From assembly GCF_900116415.1 (NCBI RefSeq), contig NZ_FPAP01000007.1, forward strand, positions 55,169 to 119,168: a stretch of DNA of 64,000 nucleotides. Reading direction: 5' to 3'. The notes beneath the pieces are model-generated. The model worked only from the letters and a program-made list of their open reading frames with translations. It was not told the DNA's origin and did not search any database. Position 1 is the first letter of the stretch; each line of letters begins with the position of its first letter. The position numbers and the translations under genes are program-made. Below are positions 16,080 to 24,525 of the stretch, piece after piece. This stretch comes from Chryseobacterium formosense. Lineage in GTDB: Bacteria > Bacteroidota > Bacteroidia > Flavobacteriales > Weeksellaceae.

Positions 16080-17141
16080 TTAAACCTTTTCCAACAAAAC
16101 CAAACTATGATCACTTCCTCCCAAATGATTATACAAAAGAATCGTTTTAATTTCCTCTTTTTCCAAATCATTTATCCTCATCACGTCCGGAATTTCTTGG
16201 TTTTTAAGAATATGACAAGCCATAAACGTTGAAAAACCACTTGCTGTATTAAATTCTCCACTCAAATGTTTGTAATACAATAAAGCTGAGCTTTCAAATG
16301 AATCCATTGCTTTTGTATAATAAGCATCCGATTTTGCATCTCCGCTGAAACCTAAAATCACAGCATCAATATCATTTTTAGTTAAATTATTCTTAGTTAA
16401 AAAATCTTCAATAAATTGTTGAGTTTCGTCTAAATCTAATCTGCTACTGATTTGAATATCTTTTAATTGAGCATAAGAATTTTCTGTTTTGTCTTTTCCT
16501 AAAACGAAAAAACTCGCTCCTTCTCCCCAAATAACACCCTCTGTTGTAGAGTTTATATAATCAAGGGGAAGATTTTCTTCTTTTTTAATGGTTTTGTTTA
16601 ATCTGTACAATTCCATTGTTCGGTTGGTTTGCTCGTCTGTTGAACCTACCAACACGTTTTCAGCTTCGCCATCATTGATTTGTAATTTAGCATCTAAAAA
16701 TGAAAATTCCAGCGACGAAGAAGTATTCACATAAGTGAAATTGTACGCGTGACATTGCAAACCTAAAGCAATTTGCCCCGCAACGGTATTGTGTGTAGAC
16801 TGAATAAAGAATGTCGGAGTTAAAAACTCTTCATTATTATCAATCACATTTTTTAAAAATTTTTCAGAATCCTGGGAACAGCCCATTCCTGTTCCAACAA
16901 TGATGGCATCAGGATTTTCAATTCCGGCTTCTTTCAATGCATATTGAGATGCTACAGAACTCATCTTTACGGTTTTAGACATTCTCCTTATCATCGCAGG
17001 CGGAATGAATTCTTTATAAACAGGTTCAATCGCTTTTAAAACCTGAGTTGAATTTTCAGGCTTAAGATTTTGGAAAAAATTTTCATTTAAAGTGTCCTGA
17101 ACCGATATACAGGCTGCACTGTTGATGTAAACTGGAATCAT
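16080..17141 (-). CDS. Ketosynthase-like chain length factor, active-site Cys missing
   Basis: 353 residues of ketosynthase fold: HNTVAGQIALGLQC, EGVIWGEGASFFVLG and a C-terminal NHLGGSDHSLVLLEKV can be followed along the family. Where active ketosynthases have the nucleophilic Cys (TACSSG type), this protein reads YVNTSSSLEFSF (about residues 137-148), with no Cys, and the His triad motifs are not conserved. It therefore resembles the chain-length factors of aryl polyene and type II polyketide systems, which dimerise with an active ketosynthase. The preceding gene is an active ketosynthase whose stop overlaps this start by 4 bases (ATGA), as expected for a heterodimer pair. Confidence 0.85.
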   Translation of the reverse strand: MIPVYINSAACISVQDTLNENFFQNLKPENSTQVLKAIEPVYKEFIPPAMIRRMSKTVKMSSVASQYALKEAGIENPDAIIVGTGMGCSQDSEKFLKNVIDNNEEFLTPTFFIQSTHNTVAGQIALGLQCHAYNFTYVNTSSSLEFSFLDAKLQINDGEAENVLVGSTDEQTNRTMELYRLNKTIKKEENLPLDYINSTTEGVIWGEGASFFVLGKDKTENSYAQLKDIQISSRLDLDETQQFIEDFLTKNNLTKNDIDAVILGFSGDAKSDAYYTKAMDSFESSALLYYKHLSGEFNTASGFSTFMACHILKNQEIPDVMRINDLEKEEIKTILLYNHLGGSDHSLVLLEKV

Positions 17142-18337
17142 GATTTCGAGAAAATTAAAGTTGAACAGTTTCCCCCAAAACCAAATGAATTGGAAAGAAC
17201 GTGGTTGATATTTTTCTCTTTGAGTTCGGTCACAGGTGCCAAATCAAATTCTTCCATCTTTGTTTTAAAATTAAGATTCGGGAAAATGACATTATTTTGA
17301 ATGGCCAAAAGCGAATAAACGGCTTCAATTCCCGCCGCAGCAGCCAAAGTGTGACCTGTAAAAGCTTTCGTAGAACTGAATTCCGGAACATTATTTTCGC
17401 CAAAAATTCTAATCATAGCAATTCCTTCTGAAAGATCATTATTAGGAGTTGCCGTTCCGTGAACGTTGATATAATCGATATTTTCTTTATCTAAACCTGA
17501 AACTTTCAATGCTTTTTCCATCGCCAAATAAGCGCCTTGTCCGTTTTCTGAGGAAGCGGTTTGGTGATGCGCATCATTCGCATTTCCGTATCCTGAAAGA
17601 TAACCAATTACTTTTTTATTTTCTTTTTTCACAATTTCGTCGGATTCCAAAACGATAAAAGCAGCAGCCTCGCCCAAATTCAGACCTTTTCTGTTATTGT
17701 CAAAAGGCGTGTTGTAAGAATCAGTCAAAATCATCAGTGTATTAAATCCGTTCAACGTAAACTTTGAAAGTGAATCTGTTCCGCCAACAATTACACGATC
17801 TAAAACACCATTTTTAATCAGTTTTGAACCCATCATAATGGCATTGGCTGCAGATGAACAAGCCGTACTGATGGTTGAGACCATACCTTTTAGACCCAAA
17901 TAATCTGCAATTAGCAAGGATGAATTTCCTGCATCGTGTGCGTCAATATATTTTTGCTTTTCAGGAAAGTCTTCGTAGGTGTAGAAATATTTTTCGGTTA
18001 CATCCATTCCACCAACGCTGGTTGAGGAAATGAGTCCGGTTTTATATTCATTAATGTCTGAAATTCCGGCACTTTCTACGGCTTCTTTTGCGGCAACCAT
18101 TCCTAATAAAGAGGTTCTGGTGGCATTATTATCTTCACTTAACTGAAGTTTTTCAACAAGTTCTTCATTAGACAATTTGATTTCGCCAGTTTTGATATTT
18201 CCGGCATGACGGGTCTCAAACAAACTAATGTCTGAAATTCCGTGTTTTCCGGATTTTAACGAACTCAAATTTTCCTCAACATTGTTTCCAATGGCGGAAA
18301 TGATTCCCATTCCTGTTATGGCAATTTTTTGACCCAT
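17138..18337 (-). CDS. Beta-ketoacyl-ACP synthase (heterodimer partner of chain length factor)
   Basis: 399 residues from the ATG at 18337 (MGQKIAITGMG, matching the usual KAS II N-terminus; a start 6 codons earlier is possible). The triad is complete: Cys160 in STACSSAAN, His in NVHGTATPNND and His in FTGHTLAAAAG; it ends GFGGNCSTLIF. It should be the catalytic subunit that pairs with the Cys-less protein encoded next, with which it overlaps by 4 bases, to build the conjugated polyene chain. An acyl carrier protein gene lies 80 bases upstream, completing a minimal synthase set on this arm. Confidence 0.9.
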   Translation of the reverse strand: MGQKIAITGMGIISAIGNNVEENLSSLKSGKHGISDISLFETRHAGNIKTGEIKLSNEELVEKLQLSEDNNATRTSLLGMVAAKEAVESAGISDINEYKTGLISSTSVGGMDVTEKYFYTYEDFPEKQKYIDAHDAGNSSLLIADYLGLKGMVSTISTACSSAANAIMMGSKLIKNGVLDRVIVGGTDSLSKFTLNGFNTLMILTDSYNTPFDNNRKGLNLGEAAAFIVLESDEIVKKENKKVIGYLSGYGNANDAHHQTASSENGQGAYLAMEKALKVSGLDKENIDYINVHGTATPNNDLSEGIAMIRIFGENNVPEFSSTKAFTGHTLAAAAGIEAVYSLLAIQNNVIFPNLNFKTKMEEFDLAPVTELKEKNINHVLSNSFGFGGNCSTLIFSKS

Positions 18338-18417
18338 TTCTACAAAATGTAACAATGTATCAATATAAAAGTTTACTCATTGCTAAACTGGTACATTCAT
18401 ACATTGGTATATTAATT

Positions 18418-18675
18418 TTATTTTGTTCTGTTTTCTTCAATGAATTTCGCCATGGTGTCGATAGAAGAGAAAATCTCTTTTCCTTTTTTCGGATCGGCTA
18501 ATTTTATTCCGTATTCTTTATCCAAAAGTACGATCAATTCCAAAGCATCGATAGAATCCAAACCAAGACCACCACCAAATAATGGATCTGTATCTTTGAT
18601 TTCTTCTACTGCAACATCTTCTAAATTAAGAACTTCGATGATTTTGTGCTTTAATTCTTCTCTTAAGTTTTCCAT
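18418..18675 (-). CDS. Acyl carrier protein 2
   Basis: 85 residues, acidic, with the phosphopantetheine site GGLGLDSIDALELI (Ser41) and a typical ACP helix 2-3 pattern. It has a charged insertion near residue 60 (ADPKKGKEIF) common in ACPs of aryl polyene clusters. It is followed by the ketosynthase/chain-length-factor pair, so it is the likely carrier for polyene extension, while ACP 1 on the other arm may serve another step. 145 bases of non-coding DNA precede it, so an internal promoter is possible although no clear box was found. Confidence 0.92.
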   Translation of the reverse strand: MENLREELKHKIIEVLNLEDVAVEEIKDTDPLFGGGLGLDSIDALELIVLLDKEYGIKLADPKKGKEIFSSIDTMAKFIEENRTK

Positions 18676-18820
18676 AAATTTAATTTGAAAATATGTTAAC
18701 GAGATAATTTGAAAATGTATTATATCAGATATTGATTTGAATTAATATTCTGCTGAATAATTGCTGTATCTTGATTGTAAAATTACATTGTCAAATCAGC
18801 ACATTTTCAAATTATCAAAT

Positions 18821-19369
18821 TTATAATGTCAGCAAATATACGAAAGCATTATAACTTTCCTGATATAGCTCTACCCAGCCACACAAGACTTTTTCAGCTT
18901 TTCCTGATTGCAGAATCTGTGCCGAGTAGTTATTTAAAAATTCTTCATCAAATTCGTCTAAAACAAAAAACGCATTCTCTGTCTGCATTTTATGTTTGAT
19001 GCTGATTTCACCCACGCAAATATTAGGTAAGGTATAAACAAAAACGGCAGGACTTGGAAAATAATTTTCCTGAGAATTGATGCTTTCCTGATATTTAAAA
19101 TCGGTGTCTAAACTTGATGATTTATTAGCAAAAACTAAAGCTGTTCTGCTGTGATTTTCATCTTTTAAGATCATTTCAGAGGCGAGAAAAGCCAATTTAC
19201 TCAAGTTATCCATTTTATGAAATTTAGGATAATTTAATGCTAAACTTTTATAAGCTTCCTTTGAAAATTCTGAAAAATTTTTGGTTTGAGATTCAAAAAT
19301 AATTTCATTATTGAGAATTATTTTTGACTGTTCTATGGTGCAAATGTCTGTCTTCTTCATCGTTTTCAT
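18821..19369 (-). CDS. Short ketosynthase-N-terminal-like protein
   Basis: 182 residues. It shows the pattern of the partial ketosynthase family found in aryl polyene clusters: ALVFANKSSSLDTDFKYQES, then PSPAVFVYTLPNICVGEIS and a C-terminal AEKVLCGWVEL. It is about half the size of a ketosynthase and has neither the Cys nor the two His catalytic motifs, so it is probably a non-catalytic partner or scaffold. The gene is packed 1 base after the ketosynthase 19371-20504. The start could be MKTMKK or the internal MKK; the difference is three residues. Function is inferred only from context and family resemblance. Confidence 0.75.
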   Translation of the reverse strand: MKTMKKTDICTIEQSKIILNNEIIFESQTKNFSEFSKEAYKSLALNYPKFHKMDNLSKLAFLASEMILKDENHSRTALVFANKSSSLDTDFKYQESINSQENYFPSPAVFVYTLPNICVGEISIKHKMQTENAFFVLDEFDEEFLNNYSAQILQSGKAEKVLCGWVELYQESYNAFVYLLTL

Positions 19370-19370
19370 T

Positions 19371-20504
19371 TTAACATTTTTCTAAAACAATTGCAGCATT
19401 ACAACCACCAAAACCTGACGCCGTTTTCAAGATATATTTGATTTCAGCAGGCTGATTTTCTTTTATGATATTTAAAGGTTGGGAAGTTCCCGTTTCTTTA
19501 AAGTTTTTAGATGGAATTAAGATATTATTCAAAGCACTTTCCATGGAAATAATGCTTTCTAATAAACCTGATGCGCCTAAACAATGTCCGTAGTAACCTT
19601 TCATACTGTTTAAAGGGACATTCTGTAGTTCCATTCTGTTGAAAGCGATGGCTTCCATTTCGTCATTATATATTGTCGCCGTTCCGTGTGCAGAAATAAA
19701 ATCAATCTGTTCTGTGGAAACTTCGGCTTCTGTCATTGCATTTTTAATGCTCGCAAACAACCCGTCACCCGTTCTTGATGGTCCGGAAATATGGTTTGCA
19801 TCATTGATGGCTGAATCTCCTAAAACTTTAAAACTAAATTTTCCGTTTTGATTTGGTTTCGAAGTGATATAAACTGCTGCGGTTGCTTCACCAATATTGA
19901 TTCCGTCACGATTTTTATCATAAGGTTTACAGACTTCTGTTCCGATTGCCTGAAAAGAATTGAAGCCTGAAATTACAAATTCAGAAATTTCATCTCCGGC
20001 AACAACAAATGCATCTTTGTGTTTTCCGGCCTGAATCATATTTTTGGCAACGGCAATCGCCATTACTCCAGAAACACAGGCATTTGAAACAACAATGGGT
20101 TTTGTTTTAAATCCAAAAAAATCAGCAATTTTCTGAGCTAAATGGGAAAGAAAAACGCCTTCCGGTAAAATAGTTTGATTTTTTAGTAGGCTGATATTTC
20201 CTTTTGTTGTCGATAAAATAAAAGCTGTTTCGCCTGAAATTGGATGTCTTTCTATTAAAGGCTTTAAACTTAGCAAAAACATTTTTTCCAATCTCGTGAA
20301 ATCCTGATAGTCGAAGTTTTTATTAAATTCTTCATTCAGTTTTTCAGTATCAATCACCGAAGCATAAAAAGGGGCTTGATTTTCGATAATTTTATATAAA
20401 GCGACGCCTGATTTTCCTTCCAAAAGGGAATTCCAATTGGATGAAACATCAAAACCTAAAGGAGTGACACAATTGTAATTGGTTATGTAAACTTCCTTCC
20501 TCAT
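19371..20504 (-). CDS. Beta-ketoacyl-ACP synthase (third active ketosynthase)
   Basis: 377 residues. The start at 20504 overlaps the thioesterase stop as TAATG, which argues for it over an ATG 8 codons earlier. Catalytic residues are all present: Cys143 in SNACVSGVM, His in SAHGTATIYNDE and His in YGHCLGASG; the C-terminus reads ASGFGGCNAAIVLE. It differs from the other two active ketosynthases in having VVSNACVSG, the variant usual for a priming or first-round aryl polyene enzyme. Neighbours on the same transcript are a thioesterase and a short ketosynthase-like protein. Exact substrate is unknown. Confidence 0.88.
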   Translation of the reverse strand: MRKEVYITNYNCVTPLGFDVSSNWNSLLEGKSGVALYKIIENQAPFYASVIDTEKLNEEFNKNFDYQDFTRLEKMFLLSLKPLIERHPISGETAFILSTTKGNISLLKNQTILPEGVFLSHLAQKIADFFGFKTKPIVVSNACVSGVMAIAVAKNMIQAGKHKDAFVVAGDEISEFVISGFNSFQAIGTEVCKPYDKNRDGINIGEATAAVYITSKPNQNGKFSFKVLGDSAINDANHISGPSRTGDGLFASIKNAMTEAEVSTEQIDFISAHGTATIYNDEMEAIAFNRMELQNVPLNSMKGYYGHCLGASGLLESIISMESALNNILIPSKNFKETGTSQPLNIIKENQPAEIKYILKTASGFGGCNAAIVLEKC

Positions 20505-20923
20505 TATAATCCCATTTTGTCTTTCCAAGCCTGAAAAAAATCAGGATTGTATAAACATAAATTATTATCAGAATCTAAGAAAACCTGAATGGTTTCTCCT
20601 GAACAAACTAATTTATTTTCTTGGTTAAAAAGCTCGTATCGGTAAATTAATTTCGCTGACGTTGAATTCACAAAAGTTGTCACGATTTTGAAAGTTTCTC
20701 CATACTTTAATGGTAGAAAATGTTCACAGGTACTTTTTACGATAGGTGTTACAAATCCTGCTTTCTGAATGTCAAGATAGGTCAAACCGTGCTGCCTTCC
20801 GAAAGCTTCTCTTCCGTCTTCAAAATACACGATGTAATGACCGTGCCAAACAATTCCTAAAGGATCTGTTTCATTGAATCTTACACGTACTTCTTCGGTA
20901 CAAGTTAAATCTTTAGACTGCAT
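20504..20923 (-). CDS. Acyl-CoA/ACP thioesterase, hotdog fold (YbgC-like)
   Basis: 139 residues from ATG 20923. The frame continues 16 codons further, but only through a CTTTGTG-type repeat. EVRVRFNETDPLGIVWHGHYIVYFEDGR holds the Asp and the GxxxHxxY pattern of the 4-hydroxybenzoyl-CoA thioesterase family. It would release or proof-read acyl or aryl chains from ACP or CoA; thioesterases are normal members of aryl polyene clusters. It is coupled to the next ketosynthase by a TAATG overlap. A second, unrelated thioesterase of this family is at 61825-62310. Confidence 0.85.
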   Translation of the reverse strand: MQSKDLTCTEEVRVRFNETDPLGIVWHGHYIVYFEDGREAFGRQHGLTYLDIQKAGFVTPIVKSTCEHFLPLKYGETFKIVTTFVNSTSAKLIYRYELFNQENKLVCSGETIQVFLDSDNNLCLYNPDFFQAWKDKMGL

Positions 20924-20933
20924 TTTGTTTCGT

Positions 20934-20975
20934 TTTACCACAAGGTTCACAAAGTTATGCACAATGTTCACAATG
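20934..20975 (-). repeat. CTTTGTG-type repeat, left of GxxExxY gene
   Basis: On the minus strand it reads CATTGTGAACATTGTGCATA then ACTTTGTGAACCTTGTGG. It is in the same orientation as the copy at 21418-21460, so the two form direct repeats around the gene at 20988-21368. Confidence 0.7.
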
Positions 20976-20987
20976 ATTATTTTAAAT

Positions 20988-21368
20988 TTATATCGTTCCG
21001 TTAATTAATCTTTTAACACCATTTTTAAATAAAACTGAATTAAAATTAATCAATAAGCCCAATTTGCAATTGCTTAGTTTTAAATACGTTAAAACTTGAG
21101 CAACATGAATTTCATTTAATGATTCTACGGATTTTATTTCAACAACAACTTTTCTTTCAACCAATAAGTCAATCCTATAGCCAATGTCAAGTTTTATCTC
21201 ATCATAAATTAATGGCATTGGTTTCTGTTTTTCTATTAGTAATCCGGATTTCTGTAATTCATAATACAGACATTCTTCGTATGCGCTTTCCAATAGTCCC
21301 GCTCCAAGTTGCCGATGAACTTTTAATCCGGAATCAAATATAACTTTTGAAATCTCATTTTCATTCAT
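20988..21368 (-). CDS. GxxExxY family protein (PD-(D/E)XK-like)
   Basis: 126 residues from ATG 21368 (MNENEIS). Upstream codons that stay in frame come from repeat DNA and are not counted. GAGLLESAYEECLYYEL carries the family's GxxExxY signature; IDLLVERKVVVEIKSV has the Asp...Glu-x-Lys arrangement of PD-(D/E)XK nuclease folds. The biochemical role of the family is unknown. It is the only gene in the leftward arm with no link to lipid or polyketide chemistry, and direct repeats flank it, so it looks like a small inserted cassette between the ABC transporter and the thioesterase. Confidence 0.85.
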   Translation of the reverse strand: MNENEISKVIFDSGLKVHRQLGAGLLESAYEECLYYELQKSGLLIEKQKPMPLIYDEIKLDIGYRIDLLVERKVVVEIKSVESLNEIHVAQVLTYLKLSNCKLGLLINFNSVLFKNGVKRLINGTI

Positions 21369-21417
21369 ATTATTTGTGTTTTTAAAGTTTAAATTTATTA
21401 TGTTTAAACAGTTCATT

Positions 21418-21531
21418 TTTACAACAAAGTTCACAAAGGATTTCACAATGGACACAAAAATTATGTAATTTTTTTAGATTTATTTATTTGTGCTCTTTGT
21501 GAAAAATCTTCGTGTTCCTTGTGGTTAAACA
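21418..21531. repeat. Two CTTTGTG-type repeats in opposite orientation
   Basis: 21418-21460 reads on the minus strand CATTGTGAAATCCTTTGTGA then ACTTTGTTG; 21490-21531 reads on the + strand CTCTTTGTGAAAAATCTTCG then TGTTCCTTGTGG. Together they make an imperfect inverted pair just downstream of the ABC permease gene, whose last codons they touch. Confidence 0.65.
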
Positions 21532-22784
21532 GCATTTTGTTTTCTTTCGTAAAATAATGCGATAGCAACCATCGCTACATAAAATAAAAATAAGAAAATC
21601 AATTCCGTTGAAATTTCGCCGATTCCGCTGTTTCTTAAAATAATATCGTAATAAGCATTTAATCCCCAATTCATCGGAGAAAATGCAGCAATTTTCTGCA
21701 TAAATTCCGGCATTAAAAATACCGGAACCCAGATTCCTCCGACTGCTGCCAAAACAACAACCGAAGTCGCGCCAAACGGAGCAGACTGTTCCTGAGTATC
21801 GGCAATTGTTCCCAACAGAACTCCGAATCCTATTGCGGCTAATCCTGCAAATAAAGTGACAATGATGAGATTAAACATTTTTCCGGTCACATCAAATTGA
21901 GGCAAATCCATATACGGGAAAAGATAAACTCCAACGGCAACCATCAGTAAAAACTGGATGACGCAAATAATCAGATACGTAAATGTTTTTCCTAAAATAT
22001 GAATGTAATAGGGAGTAGGACTCACACGAACTCTCACGCTCGTTCCCTGACTTTTTTCTTTAACTAAATTAATCGACAAAGGCACAACAATGAAGAAAAT
22101 AGCAAACAACGCCCAAGCCGGAACATTATGCTGAACGGAATTTGGTTTTGCTTCCAAAGCTGATTTTGGAACGATTTCTTTAAAAGTAATCAAACTCTTA
22201 TTATCCAGATCTTCCGTTGTTCCCAACTGGTCTTGGAATGCTTTGTAGATTTTTTTATTTTCAATCTCAAAAACCATTTTATTAATGGCATTCATCACAG
22301 AATTTTTGAATCCGGCATTGGTCGCGGGGTCAAAATACAGATGGATATCTTTAGCTTTTGAGGCTGTAACTTTTGTTGCTGTTGAATCGGCTTCCAGACC
22401 AAAAGAACTGACAATCGTCTGAACTTTCGAGTCGATATTTGAATTGATATCTTTCGTCAGATTCTGTGGAATCACAATTGCCATTTGATATTCTCCGGAA
22501 AACACAGCTTCTTTAGCCGAGTTTTCATCGTATTCCGTTAAAAGCTGAAAACTTTTGCTGGCTTTCAGTTCAGATTCTATCCTTTTTGAAATTTCAGAAT
22601 GGTCGTTGTCGATGAAAATTATCGGAATTTTTGAACCTTCCAGATTCTTAAACGTCGAATCCTGAATCAGTGTAATGGTAATTATCAGCAGCAAAGGCAT
22701 TAAAAATATAATGACAATTCCTCCGATATCGCGCTTCAGTAAAAGGATTTCCTTAAAAAAACTTCTCCACAATTTATACAACAT
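21525..22784 (-). CDS. ABC-2 type transporter permease
   Basis: 419 residues with the ABC-2 (YhhJ/DrrB-like) layout: one N-terminal membrane segment (about 22-42, IGGIVIIFLMPLLLIITITL), a large extracytoplasmic domain (about 45-220), then five or six membrane segments in the C-terminal half starting at PAWALFAIFFIVVPLSI. Its start overlaps the ATPase gene by 11 bases, so the two are translationally coupled and form one exporter. In flexirubin loci such a transporter probably moves the pigment or its precursor across the inner membrane; drug-type efflux is the alternative. The C-terminus runs into a repeat. Confidence 0.88.
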   Translation of the reverse strand: MLYKLWRSFFKEILLLKRDIGGIVIIFLMPLLLIITITLIQDSTFKNLEGSKIPIIFIDNDHSEISKRIESELKASKSFQLLTEYDENSAKEAVFSGEYQMAIVIPQNLTKDINSNIDSKVQTIVSSFGLEADSTATKVTASKAKDIHLYFDPATNAGFKNSVMNAINKMVFEIENKKIYKAFQDQLGTTEDLDNKSLITFKEIVPKSALEAKPNSVQHNVPAWALFAIFFIVVPLSINLVKEKSQGTSVRVRVSPTPYYIHILGKTFTYLIICVIQFLLMVAVGVYLFPYMDLPQFDVTGKMFNLIIVTLFAGLAAIGFGVLLGTIADTQEQSAPFGATSVVVLAAVGGIWVPVFLMPEFMQKIAAFSPMNWGLNAYYDIILRNSGIGEISTELIFLFLFYVAMVAIALFYERKQNAV

Positions 22785-23526
22785 CTCTCAGTTCTTTTCC
22801 GGTTAATGATATGAAAACGTCTTCCAGGTTTTCTGCATTGGCTACTCTTTGCACCAGTTCTTCAGGCGTTCCGGTTGCATGGATTTTTCCGTGGTCAATA
22901 ATCGCAATTTGTGTACAAAACTCTTCCGCTTCCGATAAATGGTGCGAAGTATAAATGATGCACGTCCCTTTTTTATTTAAATCTAAAAGATAATCGATAA
23001 TTGCTTTTTTAGACTGCACATCAACACCAACAGTCGGTTCATCCAGAAACAAAACCTTCGGATTGTGAAGCGTTCCTGCAATCAGATTACAACGGCGTTT
23101 CATTCCTCCCGAAAACTGGTCGACTTTTTTATCTGCAAATTTCGATAAACCCATTAATTCTAAAGATTCATCAATCGTGTTTCTTAAATTTTTGTGACTT
23201 AAACCATACAAGCTTCCAAAAAACATTAGGTTTTCTCTGGCTGTTAAAGTAGGATATAATGCATATTCCTGCGGAACAACACCGATAATTTGTTTCAGTT
23301 TTGTGCTGTTTTTCTGAGGTGAAAATCCGTTGATGGTAAAACTTCCCGAGGTTGGTTTAATTAAACCAGAAAGCATAGAAATCAAAGTGGTTTTTCCTGC
23401 TCCATTTGGACCGAGAATACCGTAAATTTCGTTTTTGTTGATGTTCAAAGAAATATCATTTACAGAAAATTCTTCTGCATTTTTATATTTCTTGTAAAGA
23501 TTTTTTATTTCTATAATATTCTCCAA
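22774..23526 (-). CDS. ABC transporter ATP-binding protein
   Basis: 250 residues with a complete nucleotide-binding domain: Walker A GPNGAGKTT (39-47), the Q-loop PQEYALYPTLTARENL, signature FSGGMKRR, Walker B VLFLDEPTVGVD, and the switch His in YTSHHLSEAEE. It powers the ABC-2 permease encoded by the overlapping next gene. One base separates it from the BtrH-like gene before it, so the BtrH-like protein, ATPase and permease are one operon, which suggests the substrate is the product of that acyltransferase. Confidence 0.92.
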   Translation of the reverse strand: MENIIEIKNLYKKYKNAEEFSVNDISLNINKNEIYGILGPNGAGKTTLISMLSGLIKPTSGSFTINGFSPQKNSTKLKQIIGVVPQEYALYPTLTARENLMFFGSLYGLSHKNLRNTIDESLELMGLSKFADKKVDQFSGGMKRRCNLIAGTLHNPKVLFLDEPTVGVDVQSKKAIIDYLLDLNKKGTCIIYTSHHLSEAEEFCTQIAIIDHGKIHATGTPEELVQRVANAENLEDVFISLTGKELRDVV

Positions 23527-23527
23527 A

Positions 23528-24523
23528 CTAGATTGCTTTTCTCAGTTTTTTGTAAAAAGATTCTTCCAGATCGGCAATATGCAACATCGATTTTGAAAGC
23601 TGATTGTAAATATCACTTTTTGAGTTTCTGTTTTTATAAACTCTTGCAATATCTACAGCAAAATCTCTCCAAAGATCACCAATTGCGGTGATTTCTTTGG
23701 ATAATTCTTTCAATTCATCATTTTTAAGAATGACAGCAGCTTCCTGTAAAAAAGCTCCGTAAATAAACCTGAATCCACCGCCGCCAGTTCCGATTTCTTC
23801 CTGCATTCTGATGAGCTGTCCAAGATAATGATTGGTCACTTTTGTCCCTTTTTTATCTGCCCATTTCGGGATGCTTTTTGCCACCCAACGCATGGCTTTG
23901 ACACCAATAATCGGAACGGGAGCAAGCATATTTTTGCATGTATCTTTAATTCCTTTTTTTATAGCTTCTTCGAGATTTATGGTTTCCGGAATGTACGTCG
24001 GGAAATACATATGACCTTTTGGTGGAAGTGCACCTTTGGCGTACCTTACTTTTTCAAGTTCAGCTTCCGTAAGTGACGTTGCAAAATCCATTACTGGGTC
24101 ACTAATCAGGAATCTTCCGTTTTCTTTGCCATAAACAACAAGATTGTGCGCATTGAAATGGAATTTATATTCTTCGGGAAAATAAGTCAGGTTGAAAACA
24201 CCAACCTGTAAACCTGTCGGGATATTTTGTTCTAAATTTTTCTCTAAAGCGGTTTGTGCATCTTTCGGATTGGAGAATTTTTGTCTTTTAATTTTAATTC
24301 CCAGTCTTTTTGCTGCTTTGCTGAAAATCGCTCCTGGCATTGGTCGGTAGCTGAATCCTGGTGCAAAATTCACTTTTAAGAAAGGTAAATACACAAAAAA
24401 CAATCCGGAACCGATTCCGAAAATCATGGGCTCGCTGAGTTTTAAACCTCTGTTGAGTAAAAGATTGGAGGCAACACCGTTTTCGCAATGTGCGGTCTGA
24501 TGGTGTTCGAAATTGATTTGCAT
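23528..24523 (-). CDS. BtrH-like acyltransferase (BtrH_N / DUF4872)
   Basis: 331 residues. HHQTAHCENGVASNLLLNRG (Cys13 in HCENG), LSEPMIFGIGSGLFF and the later HNLVVYG and ISDPV match the papain-like BtrH N-terminal domain; the C-terminal half (about 170-331) resembles DUF4872, rich in helices. In butirosin biosynthesis BtrH moves an acyl group from an acyl carrier protein to an amine. Here the likely donor is an aryl-polyenyl-ACP, making it a candidate for the step that joins the two halves of flexirubin or anchors the polyene; this is inference. Cys and His of the expected dyad (Cys13, His near 151) are present. Confidence 0.85.
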   Translation of the reverse strand: MQINFEHHQTAHCENGVASNLLLNRGLKLSEPMIFGIGSGLFFVYLPFLKVNFAPGFSYRPMPGAIFSKAAKRLGIKIKRQKFSNPKDAQTALEKNLEQNIPTGLQVGVFNLTYFPEEYKFHFNAHNLVVYGKENGRFLISDPVMDFATSLTEAELEKVRYAKGALPPKGHMYFPTYIPETINLEEAIKKGIKDTCKNMLAPVPIIGVKAMRWVAKSIPKWADKKGTKVTNHYLGQLIRMQEEIGTGGGGFRFIYGAFLQEAAVILKNDELKELSKEITAIGDLWRDFAVDIARVYKNRNSKSDIYNQLSKSMLHIADLEESFYKKLRKAI

Positions 24524-24525
24524 AA

